A stretch of DNA of 64,000 bases from Gnetum montanum (lineage: Eukaryota > Streptophyta > Gnetopsida > Gnetales > Gnetaceae). The notes under the pieces were generated by a model. That model saw only the letters and a program-made list of their open reading frames with translations, was not told the DNA's origin and did not search any database. How positions within the stretch are numbered: the first letter of the stretch is position 1; each line of letters opens with the position of its first letter. A program made the translations under genes and the position numbers. Positions 1-11,349 of this stretch are shown one piece after another. The DNA lies in NCBI GenBank assembly GCA_015680685.1, contig MNCI01005181.1:380175-444174 (forward strand), read 5' to 3'.

Positions 1-659
1 TGTGTACGGCAATAAAGACGAGCTTTGTGGATAAACCTTGCAGTGCATGGATAGGTTTAATTAATGTTATTTATTGCTTTCCTAGTAACGCGGCATGAGT
101 ACGACTTGGTTACAAGTGTTGACGAACGTGTACGGCTAGCCAAGGAATCGGCTACTCATCGCAATTAGTTTCTCTCACCCTTTCCTCCTAGAACGTGGGA
201 CAAGTACGACTTGATTACAGCTAGTCAAGGAATCGGCTGCTTGTCATACTTAGGTTAGTTAAGTGCCTCAGTATGACCGCTTCGAGCACGTGCGTTACGT
301 GTGGTAATCCCAGTAACGATTAGTGTTTGGTAGCCACAGTTGCATAGTTCAGGGTGTGTACAGCAAGTGGGAATGGATGCTGACGCTAGGACTTAGTGCT
401 ATAGTTAGAATTAGCTTTAGTCTCTCAACCCTCTACCTCTTAGCATAGGAGAAAATCATAAAATACCAAAAAAATCATATACCTCAGACTTACTTAACCA
501 TACACCGTGACAACAAGAAGTAAGTCTGGGAAGACAACAAACGATTAACCCCAAGTGTTCCATGGGATGTTTAGGCATTTAGTCTGCGAAGTTCAACCAG
601 ATCGCGCATGCTACGCTCATTTCGTATGGTTGAGTGTAGGGGTACCTTGCCACTCATCA
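1..659 (+). repeat. 3' part of an Athila/Tat-like LTR, cut by the window edge
   Basis: The segment aligns along its length with the LTRs of the element at 55,584-62,699. Shared landmarks are an AATAAA at 11-16, the GATAAACCTTGCAGTGCATG block, and the terminal GAGTGTAGGGGTACC...CACTCATCA that closes the LTR at 659. Compared with those copies roughly the first 235 bases (U3, TATA box) are missing because the window starts here. No primer-binding site follows, so this is the right-hand (3') LTR, or a solo LTR, of a + strand element. The following AGGTT (660-664) would be its right target duplication. Confidence 0.85.
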
Positions 660-3031
660 AAGGTTGAAGATTGATAGCCCTTGTAGCATTATGTTGCTGC
701 GACTAGGTAGGAAGCTTGTCTTACATAGTTGGAGTAGGTGGTAATGGAGCCAAGGGTGGAAGAGATGTAGACAGATGAGAAGGATAGTATGTATGCGGAG
801 CATCACCCCAAGAAGAAGAAGTTTTATAGTACTGGGGGTTCTGGTAGTGAGGTTGAAGAGCAACGTGACTAGTAGAGTCACGTGAAGAGATCGGCTACTA
901 AACGTAATACCCCTATGGGTCAGGTTGATGGTAAGGATACTATTGATGTGGTAGTCACATTTCCCATGATTGTGGGTGTTGCCATTATTGATACTATTCA
1001 TTTAGTTGTGGTGGAGCTCCACTCAGATAATATGTCAAGGGTTGGTGGAGTTGCCTTAGGTTACCTTGAGGATAAGGTAACCTACTAGGTGTTTTCCATC
1101 TATCTAATAATGGGTTTAGTGCATACATTCCAAACTCTTGCATATGTGACACCACTAGGCAACATCCCTTATAATGGTCATATTGGCAAATCTCACATCC
1201 ATCATCATTTTCCGTGTCCGAATCCACAACCTCTTCAATGACGGCAACCTTGCCCTTACCCTTGTTACATGCATATTCAACTTCTTTCTTTTTCCTTCTC
1301 TCTTGGTCACCACTTTGTTCTCTAAACTCCTCTACTACTTTTAGGATAGTTTGAAATTTTTTTTCTAGGGAGTTCCACATTTGATCCACCTTTGCTGATA
1401 CTTGTGATGCAAATTTTTGAATGGGCAAAGTCTTTCTATTCACCATCTCTTTAAGTGATGACTCTTCTTCATCTTCGCAAAATCTAATTTCCTTCTTTCA
1501 AAGGGAAGGATCTTTGTTGTACTCCTCTGCACTTTCTCTTTACCTCAACTCATCTTCCTCCTTGGCAACTTACTCCAACAATTTTTATATTTGATGGGCT
1601 TTGAGCTCAGATAGCCTTCCTTGGACATAAGAAGTTTCAAGGGTTCTTTGCATTTCATACCTAAGCCCATCTATGAGATGGTGTAGTTGTTCCTTTTGCG
1701 AGTAACCATGGCTAGGGCAATGATGTAATAATGAATAATATTGACCCATGGTAGCATCTAAGGGTTCGTGTCCTCCTTGTTTCCATCCTTGGATTTGCTT
1801 ATGTAGGTTGAATACTTGGGAGTACATTTGGTACTTATCATTGAATAGCTCCAACATGGTACTCTATCGACGGATGGATTTTGATTTTAAGGACTAGTAC
1901 CAACTTTTTGCTTCCTTGATCAGTGTATGTGAAAACAACTTTAGCTTTTGCCACTTGTTTTCTATATTTTGCAAGGCACATGCATCGTGGAATGCTTGTA
2001 AATGGTTTTAAGGATCAGCATTGTATCCCCCTTCAAATTATGGGATGTTATTCATGTCTAGTCTCCTGATCCTACTATCTTTTTGGTGCCTTGTTGGGAT
2101 CCTAACAACCTCTGTTATATCTAACATACTTCAAGTGGTGAGTAGGGGTTCATCATGATCATGTTGTCTATGGTGTCTATGATGCCTATGTTGTTCCCTA
2201 CTCTGCCTTCTTTTGTGATGTATCTCTCTTGAATGCCCTCACCCCCTTTCTCTACTATTTTGTCGGTGATTTCTATTTTGCTTACCATTGTCCTCATGGT
2301 CTTTCCCTTTGTGATTGTGTTTAGCTCCCGAAGGAGAGGGGGAAGAAGAAGATGAAGGTGAAGAGGAAGGAGGATTGGCACCATGACGGTGCCTGTCACC
2401 TTATCTTTGGTGGTCGTGGCCTTAATCGCGGTTACAATCAGAATGTCTATCATTATCATGTGTTCATGTTCCTTTTTTCGGATCCTTTGTGTCTATTGGT
2501 ATTAGAACCTGGGTTATGAATAGTTGAGTGAAGATTCTAATACACAACTCCTTGACAAAAGTTAACAAGAGGAACATCATTTTGTGGAAAACCTCCCAAG
2601 ATAGGTTCACCACCCTCACTTAGGACATATGGGGCATCCTGAGACCACTTCCCCTTCACGAATTCATAATGTCTCTCCTATTGTAGATCCCTTTGGCATT
2701 GTGCCTCTGTGGGTTGATAATCTCTCGAATCTTGTTCATGCACAATGTACTCTAACTATAAGTGCTGCATACCAATTTGTGTGAGAGCACGAAGAAGCAT
2801 GCTTGGGATTGAGCGATCGAGAGGTAACACTATGTTACCTTGTAAATCACAACATCGTAGCTGTTCATCTTGGTGGAGGATAAAGGTAAAGTCTGGTACA
2901 TACTTATTAGGATAAGCATATACCATGCAAAACTATTGGGGCACTGGTGAATCATCATGTGTACCCCACCTTCGATTATTCATGGTGTCAGACCTAGTCA
3001 GTGAAGCACTCACATAAGAAAAAGAAGACAT
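660..3031 (-). pseudogene. Decayed gag of a Ty3/gypsy element, broken at 660
   Basis: Minus-strand gag remnant in several frames. The probable start is the ATG at 3031 (MSSFSYVSA). Further on are a retrotransposon-gag segment at 1857-1585 (LLHHCPSHGYSQKEQLHH) and a C-terminal part at 1446-994 with VNRKTLPIQK, a basic/acidic stretch and the zinc-knuckle-like CEICQYDHYKGCC. The same blocks in the same order occur in gag of the elements at 22.5-24.8 kb and 56.5-58.9 kb. Homology stops abruptly at 660 against a + strand LTR end, so pol is absent here and probably lies left of the window beyond that inserted element. Many stops; not functional. Confidence 0.85.
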
Positions 3032-3148
3032 GATTAATTATTCAGTGTGTGATACCCTTTTTTGATGATTGTAGGATAGTTAACTCTATGGGTTCGTTCC
3101 AACGATGGAAGAATTTCCTAAGTTTTAGTCAGCGCACAAACAACAAAA

Positions 3149-3167
3149 TCCTTGACAACAGCGCCAA
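3149..3167 (-). other. Primer-binding site (tRNA-Asp type)
   Basis: Read on the minus strand this is TTGGCGCTGTTGTCAAGGA, directly after the LTR end. It resembles TTGGCGCCGTTGCCGGGGA, the tRNA-Asp-complementary site typical of Athila/Tat gypsy elements, and fixes the element's orientation. Confidence 0.8.
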
Positions 3168-4023
3168 TGATGAGCAACAAGGTATCCCTACGCCTAACCA
3201 TACGAATATGAGCATTCACATGTGATTCAGTCGAACTCTAAGGATTAAGTGCTTATGCAGCTACACAGAACAAGGATGAGTTATGTAGTCATTGTCTTCC
3301 CAAGCTTACTTATAAGGTGCAATTGTATGGTTAAGTAAACTTGAGGTGTATGATTTTTATGTTTTTCTTTTATATTTTCTATCCTGGTCTCCTAAGTGTG
3401 TGTAATGAAATGATTTAATTAACTAGTGGGTTTTGTAACTCTAATGTGAGTCAAATCCTAACACCAGCATTCGTTCCCACTCTCCAAACACATCCTAAAC
3501 CAGTGTAACACTACTTAAATTACCAAACACTAGTTGTTACTTGGTTACCAAGTGTTCCACGTATGCTCAATGTGGTCATGTTGAATATGCTAATTCATTG
3601 ATAATTGATAATTAATAATTCTATGGAAATAACATTAATTAACTACTGAAAGCATCAAATAATAGTAAGCAACATTAAATGCAATAATTAAGCTATTCTG
3701 AATGTTGCAAGGTTTATCACAAAGTTCGTCTTTATTTCTAAACACAAGGTGTGCTCAGGTGCACAATGCTCGAACAAAGATCCGTTCACTCTATGACTCC
3801 TACTATGGACACTCAGAAATAATTCTAACTTTAGAATAGAAAAATTACAAAAGTTCGGCTAAGGGACTGAAAAACTACCCTCCAAGACCAAGCACCCATG
3901 TGTCTTATTTATAGCCAACGAGATAGGCTTCAACATTGCATGTCCGATGTTGCTTGGTCCATTTGATATTGAGGATCTCATATCGCGGGTCCGATATTGA
4001 GTTGCTTATTTGGTGACTCATCA
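3168..4023 (-). repeat. 5' LTR of the truncated gypsy element
   Basis: On the minus strand it begins TGATGAGTCACC (4023) and ends ...TTGCTCATCA (3168), next to the primer-binding site. It contains a TATA box (CTATAAATAA, about 3904-3914) and an AATAAA in the R region near 3730. U3 carries hexamers at 3932, 3946, 3965, 3979 and 3993, mostly 14 bp apart. The LTR promoter points away from the fructokinase gene that starts 1.0 kb to the right. The expected outer target duplication is AGTTT (4024-4028); its partner is not in the window. Confidence 0.85.
3932..3998 (-). promoter_or_regulatory. U3 hexamer array (GATATT type)
   Basis: Hexamers AACATT, GATGTT, GATATT, CATATC and GATATT start at 3932, 3946, 3965, 3979 and 3993: spacings 14, 19, 14, 14. 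They lie upstream of the LTR TATA box. A protein-binding role is inferred only from the periodic layout and its recurrence in related LTRs. Confidence 0.5.
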
Positions 4024-5024
4024 AGTTTCTATACATGTATGTAGAGGATTTGGTAAGGGCATAGATCTTTCCTTTTCAAAATAAAAAAGATTCTCTTTGA
4101 CAAATTACAAATATATATTATAAATATACAACTTAACTCATGCTAAGTGACTAATCTACCCAATAATAGCCAAATAGCTAGAGAAGTGATTGAATAGAGT
4201 TATATGGCCCAAAAGTAATAAGATGTGGATAATTGCCATGTTTATCCACTATTGGAGGCTTTATATCGAGAATATATTCGAGTCCTTCCAAATATGATGC
4301 AACATCCAAGAACCTTGCCCATGAGTAAAAAAAATCCAAAGTCTAAAGGCATACTTTTCTAAATGCACCACACCATGGCCAACAACTTAGAGTAATGTTC
4401 TTCCAAAACATTATATATTATTCAAACAACTAGAATATACGCACCCAACATCCCGGATCTGACAAAGCGACCAACGGTATAGATAGCAGAAAGTTGTTGA
4501 GAATAGAATGGTGGAAATGCAAATAATAAAGCAAAATACATCACAATTTATCTCAAGAAATTCACTGGTTGGCCAAAACAAAGATAATGATTACTGTGGT
4601 ACCAGGAAACAGACGACCCACATCTGCCTAAGGTTAGGTGGAGGAAGGACAAATTAAAGGCACACTGAATGCATCGAAGGCCCAGCTTTAGTCTTTCCTT
4701 TCGATTTAAATTTACAATCCATCTCCGCAGTTTCCGGTGACCCACTTTCCATTCATCCATCCATCCATCATGCTGCAGTGGGTGGGCTGCCCTGCAGAGC
4801 TCTGCAGTTGAATTTAAGCAACTCTACTCAAGGTCCCACTCCCCAATCTGCCCACTCCCCAATCTGCCCAATCCAGTTTATCAGTGCTCTGAAATCTCAA
4901 ATCTCCCGGACTCCAAAGCTCAAATACTACATCTGTTTTTGGCTCAGGGTTTCTCTTTGGTTTTTGATTGTCAGCAATTCTGTGTTAAAGCTAAGAGGAT
5001 AATTTGCTTGTTTTTGTTGCTCTA
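4024..5024 (+). promoter_or_regulatory. 5' flank and leader of the fructokinase gene
   Basis: Single-copy-looking sequence between an LTR and the fructokinase start. No convincing TATA box was found. A CCAT repeat lies at about 4753-4768, followed by a GC-richer stretch with CCCAAT-like motifs (about 4850-4875) that may be leader sequence. If transcription starts upstream of 4769, a 13-codon upstream reading frame (ATG at 4769) would precede the gene. Extent of promoter and leader cannot be fixed from sequence alone. Confidence 0.45.
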
Positions 5025-7042
5025 ATGGCTGCCGCTGCTTCTGCTTTTGGGCCTGCACAGAGGATGATTTCTTCATCCAGATGTTTCTCCTTGGCTGAAG
5101 GGTCTGGGCAATCCTCCCTCAGCCTCAACTCGTCGAAATCTCATGTGGGCTGTGCTCCCATCCTCAAAAAATCTCATCGCTGGAGTTGCTCACTGTTGCA
5201 GATCCGGAAGTCTCCAAGATTCCAAGGGTTCCAGGCAGCTGCTAGAGCGCCAGGTATGGATTTTCTATGCTGGAGCATAGTTAGTTTCTGAACAGTGATG
5301 GGTGAGTTAGTACTGACTCTCTTTCTTTTTTCTGGGGTTGGTTGGGTTCTTGACAGTTTTTGCAGTAAAGGTTAAGGCGTCTGTACAGAATGGGGATTTG
5401 GGTGCAGCAGAAACTGGAGATCTGGTGGTCTGTTTCGGTGAGCTGCTCATCGATTTCGTGCCAACTGTGAATGGTCTCCCTCTGGCGGAGGCCCCTGCCT
5501 TCAAGAAAGCTCCGGGAGGTGCTCCAGCAAATGTTGCAGTCGGCATTGCAAGACTTGGCGGCTCTTCAGCATTTATTGGAAAGGTTCTGTGTTTTTATTG
5601 CTGCTGAAGATCAAGAGCATGGTGATTGAAAAAATTAAATGAAGTATGAGTTTTTTCCTGAAGCAAGGATGCTAATGATCAGTTTTTGTGGTTGTTATAT
5701 TTCAGGTTGGAGAGGACGAATTTGGATACATGCTAGCAGATATTTTGAAGCAGAATAATGTGAACAACGCAGGGCTGAAGTTTGACCGAGGTGCAAGAAC
5801 AGCTCTGGCATTTGTAACCCTCAAGGATGATGGAGAGCGGGAGTTTATGTTCTACAGAAATCCAAGCGCAGACATGCTCTTCACAGAATCAGACATAGAT
5901 ACAGATATCCTCGGCAGTGTAAGCTTCAGCTTACTGTGGATATTCCCGAAAATAGGTTTCTGGCTTTTGCTGTTGGAATGCAACTCAAGATTCGATTTTG
6001 GGTGTGATCTGATCGTGGGTGTTACTGTCGATGTTTTGAACAGGCCAAAATCTTCCATTACGGTTCCATCAGTCTCATAACGGATCCCTGCAAAACAGCT
6101 CACATTGCTGCCATTAAAATGGCAAAAAAAGCAGGAGCCATACTATCCTACGATCCCAATCTGAGGCTTCCGCTGTGGCCCTCTGCTAAGGAAGCCAGAG
6201 AGGGCATTCTCAGCATCTGGAACGAGGCCGACATTATCAAGGCAAGTAGCCAACAACCAACCCAGTAATATCCAGAGACCTACGTTTGTTGATTGATGTT
6301 ACAGATTTGTTCAAATTAGGGTTTGTGTCGTTGCAGGTGAGCGAGGAGGAAGTGGAATTCATAACAAATGGTGGAAATCCATACGACGACGCGGTGGCCA
6401 TGAGTCTGTTCCACCCAAATCTGAAGCTGCTGCTAGTCACAGAAGGATCCAACGGATGCAGATACTACACAAGGGTAATGTAATAAATTTCACAAGCTTT
6501 CCGCGTGCTTTAATGGCGGCCGGGAAACTGCAGATATTTGGCCATGTGATGTGGGTGGGCAACAAATTTTGAGGTGTTTTTTGTGTGGGCTCTGAATTTT
6601 GTGGGTTTTTATTCGATAATGCAGAGTTTCCGCGGAGCTGTGAAGGGGTTGCAGGTGGAGGCCATTGACGCAACAGGTGCAGGCGATGCTTTCGTCAGTG
6701 GCGTCTTAACGCAGCTGGCCCTGGATCACAATCTACTTGAGGTTTTTTTGCCCTGCCCTTTCTTTCATTCCATAGTTTTGCAGAATTTGCTATCGCCTGC
6801 TGGATTTGCTCACAGCTAACAAAATATTTTATTATCTCTTGAATCCTGCCTGGATCGATTCGTAATATGATGAAAAGGTTCTCTGGATTTTGTTTTGTTT
6901 TCAGGAAGAGCCAAAGTTAAAAAATGCTCTGGCCTTCGCAAATGCCTGCGGAGCCATCACAGTGACGGAGAGGGGCGCCATTCCCGCACTGCCCTCTCGT
7001 GAGGCAGTTCATGCTCTGCTATCCACCAGTCTGGTTGTGTAG
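5025..7042 (+). CDS. FRK: Fructokinase, pfkB family, probably plastid; seven exons
   Basis: Phosphorylates fructose with ATP to fructose 6-phosphate. Exons: 5025-5253, 5357-5583, 5706-5918, 6044-6241, 6337-6474, 6625-6741, 6905-7042. All junction phases agree and give 419 residues ending at TAG 7040-7042. Residues 1-76 (exon 1) are rich in Ser, Ala and basic residues and resemble a chloroplast transit peptide. The kinase follows: GELLIDF 104-110, the Gly-rich pfkB signature 1 region [10 protein letters not shown] from 130, [10 protein letters not shown] 201-210, and signature 2 DATGAGDAF 350-358 with the catalytic Asp 356 intact. Introns are short (95-163 bp). Five are clearly GT-AG; intron 4 has a GC donor (6242). 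Intron 1 has two in-frame acceptors, 5356 and 5365, which would add or drop three residues. A start at 5025 was chosen because the longer frame upstream has no ATG. Length fits plastid fructokinases plus transit peptide. No frameshift or premature stop. Confidence 0.95.
6242..6336 (+). other. GC-AG intron (intron 4 of fructokinase)
   Basis: The exon ends ...ATTATCAAG and the intron begins GCAAGT. The acceptor TTGCAG ends at 6336. Both flanking exons read in phase 0 into the expected family sequence (NEADIIK then VSEEEVEF), and no GT donor nearby would keep the frame. GC donors with an otherwise strong AG|GCAAGT context are a known minority class in plants. Confidence 0.85.
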
Positions 7043-7084
7043 ATACACACAGCCTTTGACCATTCTCCTCCTTTTGCATCGCTA

Positions 7085-7090
7085 AATAAA
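7085..7090 (+). terminator. Poly(A) signal of the fructokinase gene
   Basis: AATAAA 43 bases after the stop codon, within an A/T-rich 3' flank. A T-rich stretch follows. The cleavage site is not determinable from sequence. Confidence 0.55.
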
Positions 7091-7099
7091 ATCCAGTTT

Positions 7100-8390
7100 T
7101 TCTTCATCTAGCAATGCTTTTTAGGACAAGTTGCAGCAGATATGTTGGACTGTTTTTTGTGTGCTTTTGGGATGCATGCGGAATCAAACTACATTGTGGC
7201 TTTTTGCTCTTTGGACTGATGCTGTCATCCCATGCGCTATTGCTTTGTATTCATTTCTGCGAAAGAAAATGTTTGTTGTAAGTTTCAGCAAATCCTGAAC
7301 AAGATTTTGGGTATCCTCAACTTTTTTTAACAGAGTAACGTTACTGTAGCAGCATTTTGAATTGTTGAGAAGCCGTTGACATGTCATAGCATATATGTAT
7401 GATTACGTTTCCACATCTCAACGTGCATTCTACTCCAAGGTATATGCTGTAATGGCTGGGAAATGATTATTTTAATGAGAATACTCAATTGCGTAATTCA
7501 TGGTGCAGGTGCTGGGCATTGAACCGAGCACTTGGGTTGCAGAACAGTTTAGGTCAGAGAGATGATATACAAGTTAGATGACAAGCTGAGGTTGATAAAA
7601 AAAAATAAATAATAAGCAAATAAAAACTTCAGTGAAGTTAAAATTGAAATTTATTTAGTCTGTATACTTGCTGGATCTATCAGTCTCTAAGAGTTTTGAA
7701 AAAGCATTATTAAGAAAATTACCAGGTATTCTTATCAATATTTGGACAAAGCAATCAAATCTGCAATGGAAAAATCTAATCCTAGTATAGTATGCTTAAA
7801 TGTAGGACATCACAAGAAAATGTGGTATAATATGCTCAATCAGAGGACATTGCAGAAAAATGTGGTATAAATTCTTTTTAAGAAAGGATGTGAAAGCATA
7901 TTTAAATTAGCCAAAAAACAATGTGAAAGCATATTTAAATTAGCCAAAAAACAATATGATACAATTGCATAGAAGATCCAAACAAATTGGTTGCATCAGT
8001 ATTAACAAAGAAACCATTAACCGGTTCATAGGCTCTCAAGTCACAAATGTATATTCTTTAATCAAGGAAGGAAAATCTATGAAAAGGCAAAGTGTCCCAC
8101 AAAATATTATGAGTAAATGTCAGGCATAATTGATGTGGTGAGTAAAACATGTGGGGGCTTAGGAGATGGTGAGAAGGAGCTTTTTTGATTCCATAATCCA
8201 AGCTGTCTCAAGAAACAAAGATCTAAAACAAAAACTAATTGAACAAGAAAAGGAAATGAAGTTTTGTTATTATTTAAAGGGCCAATTGTGGCTAAAAATT
8301 TGAGATTGCGACCTTCCTACAACTTGCAAGGGCCTACAACTTGTTGACAGATACAAGAAATTATAAAATTTGAAATGGCATCAAACTACA
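7100..8390. other. 3' flank of fructokinase without recognisable genes
   Basis: A/T-rich sequence with no convincing coding region, RNA gene or LTR end. It holds a perfect tandem duplication at 7888-7953, and two imperfect copies of an AGGACAT...ATGTGGTATAA stretch at about 7804-7875. Confidence 0.5.
7888..7953 (+). repeat. Perfect 33-bp tandem duplication
   Basis: Two identical 33-bp units (7888-7920, 7921-7953) beginning ATGTGAAAGCATATTTAAAT. Perfect identity in otherwise decayed DNA points to a recent slippage event. Confidence 0.9.
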
Positions 8391-8580
8391 GTAGAGACTC
8401 CAATCGACAATTGCAAATTGTGATTGACTACGATATTTAGTAAGCTCGCAGTTGCCTACCTAGCTACAGAAAAACACTCAAATAACTCCAAAAAGATCTT
8501 AAAACATAAACACACTACTACTTCTAGGACACATTGAGAATAATAATTACCTTAAGAAGGTGGGTTGATGTTGTCATCAT
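8390..8580. repeat. Diverged direct repeat, copy 1
   Basis: Shares order and many blocks with 10,425-10,612, for example AGTAAGCTYRCAGTTGCCTA, TACTACTTCTAG and TTAAAGAAKGKGTTRATG-like stretches. It may be a fragment of an old LTR or of the same dispersed repeat. Orientation is the same as copy 2, about 2.0 kb apart. Confidence 0.5.
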
Positions 8581-8942
8581 CTCCCTCACTCTTAAAAAGA
8601 CACTTGTATCATTTGGAGAATACATTGGGGATAACATTAAGTCCCTACAAACCCAAATCATTTTCAAGGATCATTTTAATGCACCAAGTACTTATGTCTT
8701 TTTTTGCCTCTCTTGCTTGTAACACAATTGGTTTCCTTAATGACTTCAATGGAGTTTGACCTTCAATTGCATCCTTGAGGTCAGTATGATGCAGGAACAT
8801 TGCCATGATATGAACTTAAATGTGAGACACATTTTCATAATCTAGAATCAATATATATTCTCATATACTTTAGCCTTTGAATTACTTCTTATCTAAGATG
8901 AGTCTTCTTAAATTTTTGCTTGAGCATAAATTGCATAAGAGA

Positions 8943-9428
8943 TTAATCTTTGATAATAGTACCCCTACTTACCACATAAGAATGGCTTTCTTTCTCCCAC
9001 CATACATGTATCATACCTTCAAGCTTAATTTTAGCATATGACAACTTTTGATGATCTTCAACCTCTTCAAGATTAAAATATTTGTTTATTATCTTAATCC
9101 AAGAAAGAAAAGTTTTAGTACCTTCTATGCCATTGAAGATTTTGACTTGGTAATCTAGAAGCATGTTTGAAAGCTCTAGCAAGAGTAACATGAATCCCTT
9201 CATTTAAATTTGTTGGAGGCTTTGAAGAGAGTTTCTTTCTTAGGCTTGAATGAATGCCTTGAAGAAGCTTTTGAATTGTTCTCTTGCTTAGATTCCTTTG
9301 GAGGAGCATGTCCTTTGTTTTCTTCCAACTTTTCAAGTTTTTCAATAATGTACTTAAAAGCATTTCTCATGTCTTTGACTAAAGCTTGGATTCTTATCTT
9401 TCTCAATGTTATGATGGCAACAACCTAA
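8943..9428 (-). pseudogene. Ty3/gypsy gag remnant (chromovirus-like)
   Basis: Reading leftwards: an N-terminal charged, probably coiled segment (DMRNAFKYIIEKLEKLEEN, 9406-9203), then, after a frameshift, a retrotransposon-gag (PF03732-like) block FNGIEGTKTFLSWIKIINKY and KLEGMIHVWWE (9203-8943). The LEG...WW pattern is characteristic of this domain. It lies 0.3 kb downstream of a tRNA-iMet-type primer site and LTR end, as expected for gag. Protease and pol are missing; the remnant fades out near 8.76 kb. Confidence 0.7.
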
Positions 9429-9744
9429 GAGGTAAAGTTCATAAAGATATACCAGCAAGATAAGAGATCAAGGTAAGGAAATAAAGATTACTCAATTATT
9501 AGTAGAGATAAGTACTAGAGATTCAAATCCTAGCTATTACAAGAAAATGAGTATCTAAATCTATAATTACTTTCAAAATCTTTAAAGAAATAACCAAATT
9601 AATGATCAAAGAAGATTTCCAAATCCTAAGAAGTATGAAAATAATAACAATTGAGAAATCAAAACAAAATGATTATCTGAAGAGTAATTTCTTATATTTG
9701 AGATAAGAATTCTCTACTTGAATTAAATTATCTTTAATACTTTT

Positions 9745-9755
9745 CTTTGATACCA
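9745..9755 (-). other. Primer-binding site (tRNA-iMet type)
   Basis: Minus strand TGGTATCAAAG, three bases after an LTR-like end CCTCATCA (9759). It resembles TGGTATCAGAG, the initiator-Met-tRNA site of many plant retrotransposons. Confidence 0.6.
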
Positions 9756-9758
9756 TTA

Positions 9759-10300
9759 TGATGAGGTGATCCTTTGAAATCCATAAACCAAACCCTCATA
9801 AATTACAAAGATCCCAAATAGTGCCAAATTGAATAAGAAAGAAAATACAAACTTTATTCTTGCTCAAAGAAAATGGAATACAATGCACAAAGGAAGTAAA
9901 CACATTTCCAAGGATAAACAATCAATCAATCAATCAAATCCTTACAAACTCTTGCAATATAAGCTTGACTATCAATAGAGGATTAATCGCTCATAATGAT
10001 TAAGAAGATTGCTCACTCTCTCAAGCAAGCTCTTGATCATAATTGAAATTCACTTAGCATTAGAATAGTATTAAGCATCTTCTTTTAAGTTGCCTTAGTC
10101 TTTTAGACCTTTTTGAAGTATTCCTTGGTCTTCCTTGACCATTGAACTTTTTCAAAAACCTTGTCTTTTTTTTTTTTTTTTGAAAAAATCTATTTTGGTA
10201 AGACTATGGGTGATTGTAGCTTGTAGCTCCCTTATAGTAAGCATCCTATGACCAATTTATGACTTGCACTACATCACACTAGTAAAACTTGAATATTTTG
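9759..10300 (-). repeat. Probable LTR of the decayed gypsy element
   Basis: Sequence directly upstream of the primer site in minus orientation, ending CCTCATCA at 9759, with an AATAAAG (about 9851-9857) placed like an R-region poly(A) signal. A T-run of 16 occurs at 10,166-10,181. The outer end is uncertain because no second LTR or target duplication was found; 10,300 is an estimate. Confidence 0.4.
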
Positions 10301-10424
10301 GCCACTATTTCTTTGATAACTGTGAACCCACTAGACTAACAATTTTGAGACTAAAATCTCTTGTAACTTGTAGATCCTTGTAACTCTTCCAAACAATTGA
10401 AATATATAAAAGAACTAAATGCAG

Positions 10425-10612
10425 AAAACTATAATCACACCTACTTGCACTTAGTAGACTACAACTCATAGTAAGCTTACAGTTGCCTAACCAAATCATA
10501 AAAACTATGTAAATGACTTCATACAAAAAGCCAAACATAAATATATGAATCTTACTACTTCTAGAATAGGTTGAGGATGAGAATCATCTTAAAGAATGGG
10601 TTAATGTTTTCA
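10425..10612. repeat. Diverged direct repeat, copy 2
   Basis: Partner of the repeat at 8390-8580. Lies between the decayed gypsy LTR and the copia-like gag remnant, so it may belong to that copia-like element's LTR. Confidence 0.45.
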
Positions 10613-10979
10613 TTAATCTATGTTATGAATACTGCAAAAGAATTCTCTGATCATAATATTCAAAATGGTAGTAGAAAGATTCAAAATGAATGAAAGTACT
10701 AAAGCATCAAAGTAAGATTGAATCTAGTATCTCCTTTGAGGTTTGACATTAAGAAGTCTCTCTACAATAAGTGAGACTTTGTTGTGGGATTCATACCTTT
10801 TCTTAGTTGCATCTAACTTGAATGAACAATTGTATCCTTTCCCCTATGGATGAGATGAATATCCCTCACCCATTGCTACTCTTCCACTACTTGATTTATT
10901 GCAATGATACTGCAGGAGATTTTCCTTTGTTTCTATCATGCTCCTCATACTCCACTCTTTCTCCTTTCTCCTAGGCTTC

Positions 10980-11340
10980 TCTTGCTACTAGGACATCTTG
11001 GTTGAGTGCAAAATGAGAAAATGAGGATGTCAAGGGCTTTTTATGATTGTGCCCTAGGGTTCATGAAGCATTTTTTATTTTTCTTTAGCTATAACCAAGA
11101 CATCTCACTGTTGGAGTGGACATCCTAGGGATCTAGTAGGATATTTCACTTTTGGTGTGGATGTCTAACTAAAGTGATTCTATGAATAGGATGGATGTTC
11201 CACATGTATAGTGGACATCCCACATGAACTAAAAAATATCTTCTCGAACATGTATGGGGATAAACATATCTTGAAAGATTCTGACAAAGGCTAGGAAAGA
11301 AGGTGAATGTAAGGGAAAAAATAAAAATCAAAACAGGAAA
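10980..11340 (-). repeat. LTR-like sequence with GGACATCC motifs
   Basis: Contains several GGACATCC/GGATGTCC-type motifs (e.g. about 11,118, 11,158, 11,183, 11,212) and aligns with 30,050-30,200 next to the second gag copy. It more weakly resembles LTR sequence at 26.2-26.5 kb and 32.8-33.0 kb. Interpreted as the 3' LTR of copia-like copy 1. Confidence 0.4.
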
Positions 11341-11349
11341 TTAAACCTA

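Noticed and set aside
5307-5546. Open frame on the minus strand over fructokinase exon 2
   Set aside because: Antisense shadow of a well-supported exon; no start context or domain.
5852-6103. Open frame on the minus strand over exons 3-4 of fructokinase
   Set aside because: Crosses supported splice sites on the opposite strand; shadow frame.
7888-7953. Possible CRISPR-like or satellite array
   Set aside because: Only two adjoining identical units without spacers; a simple tandem duplication in plant DNA.
10166-10181. T run as the poly(A) tail of a retroposed gene on the minus strand
   Set aside because: No coding sequence or target duplication next to it; lies within probable LTR sequence.
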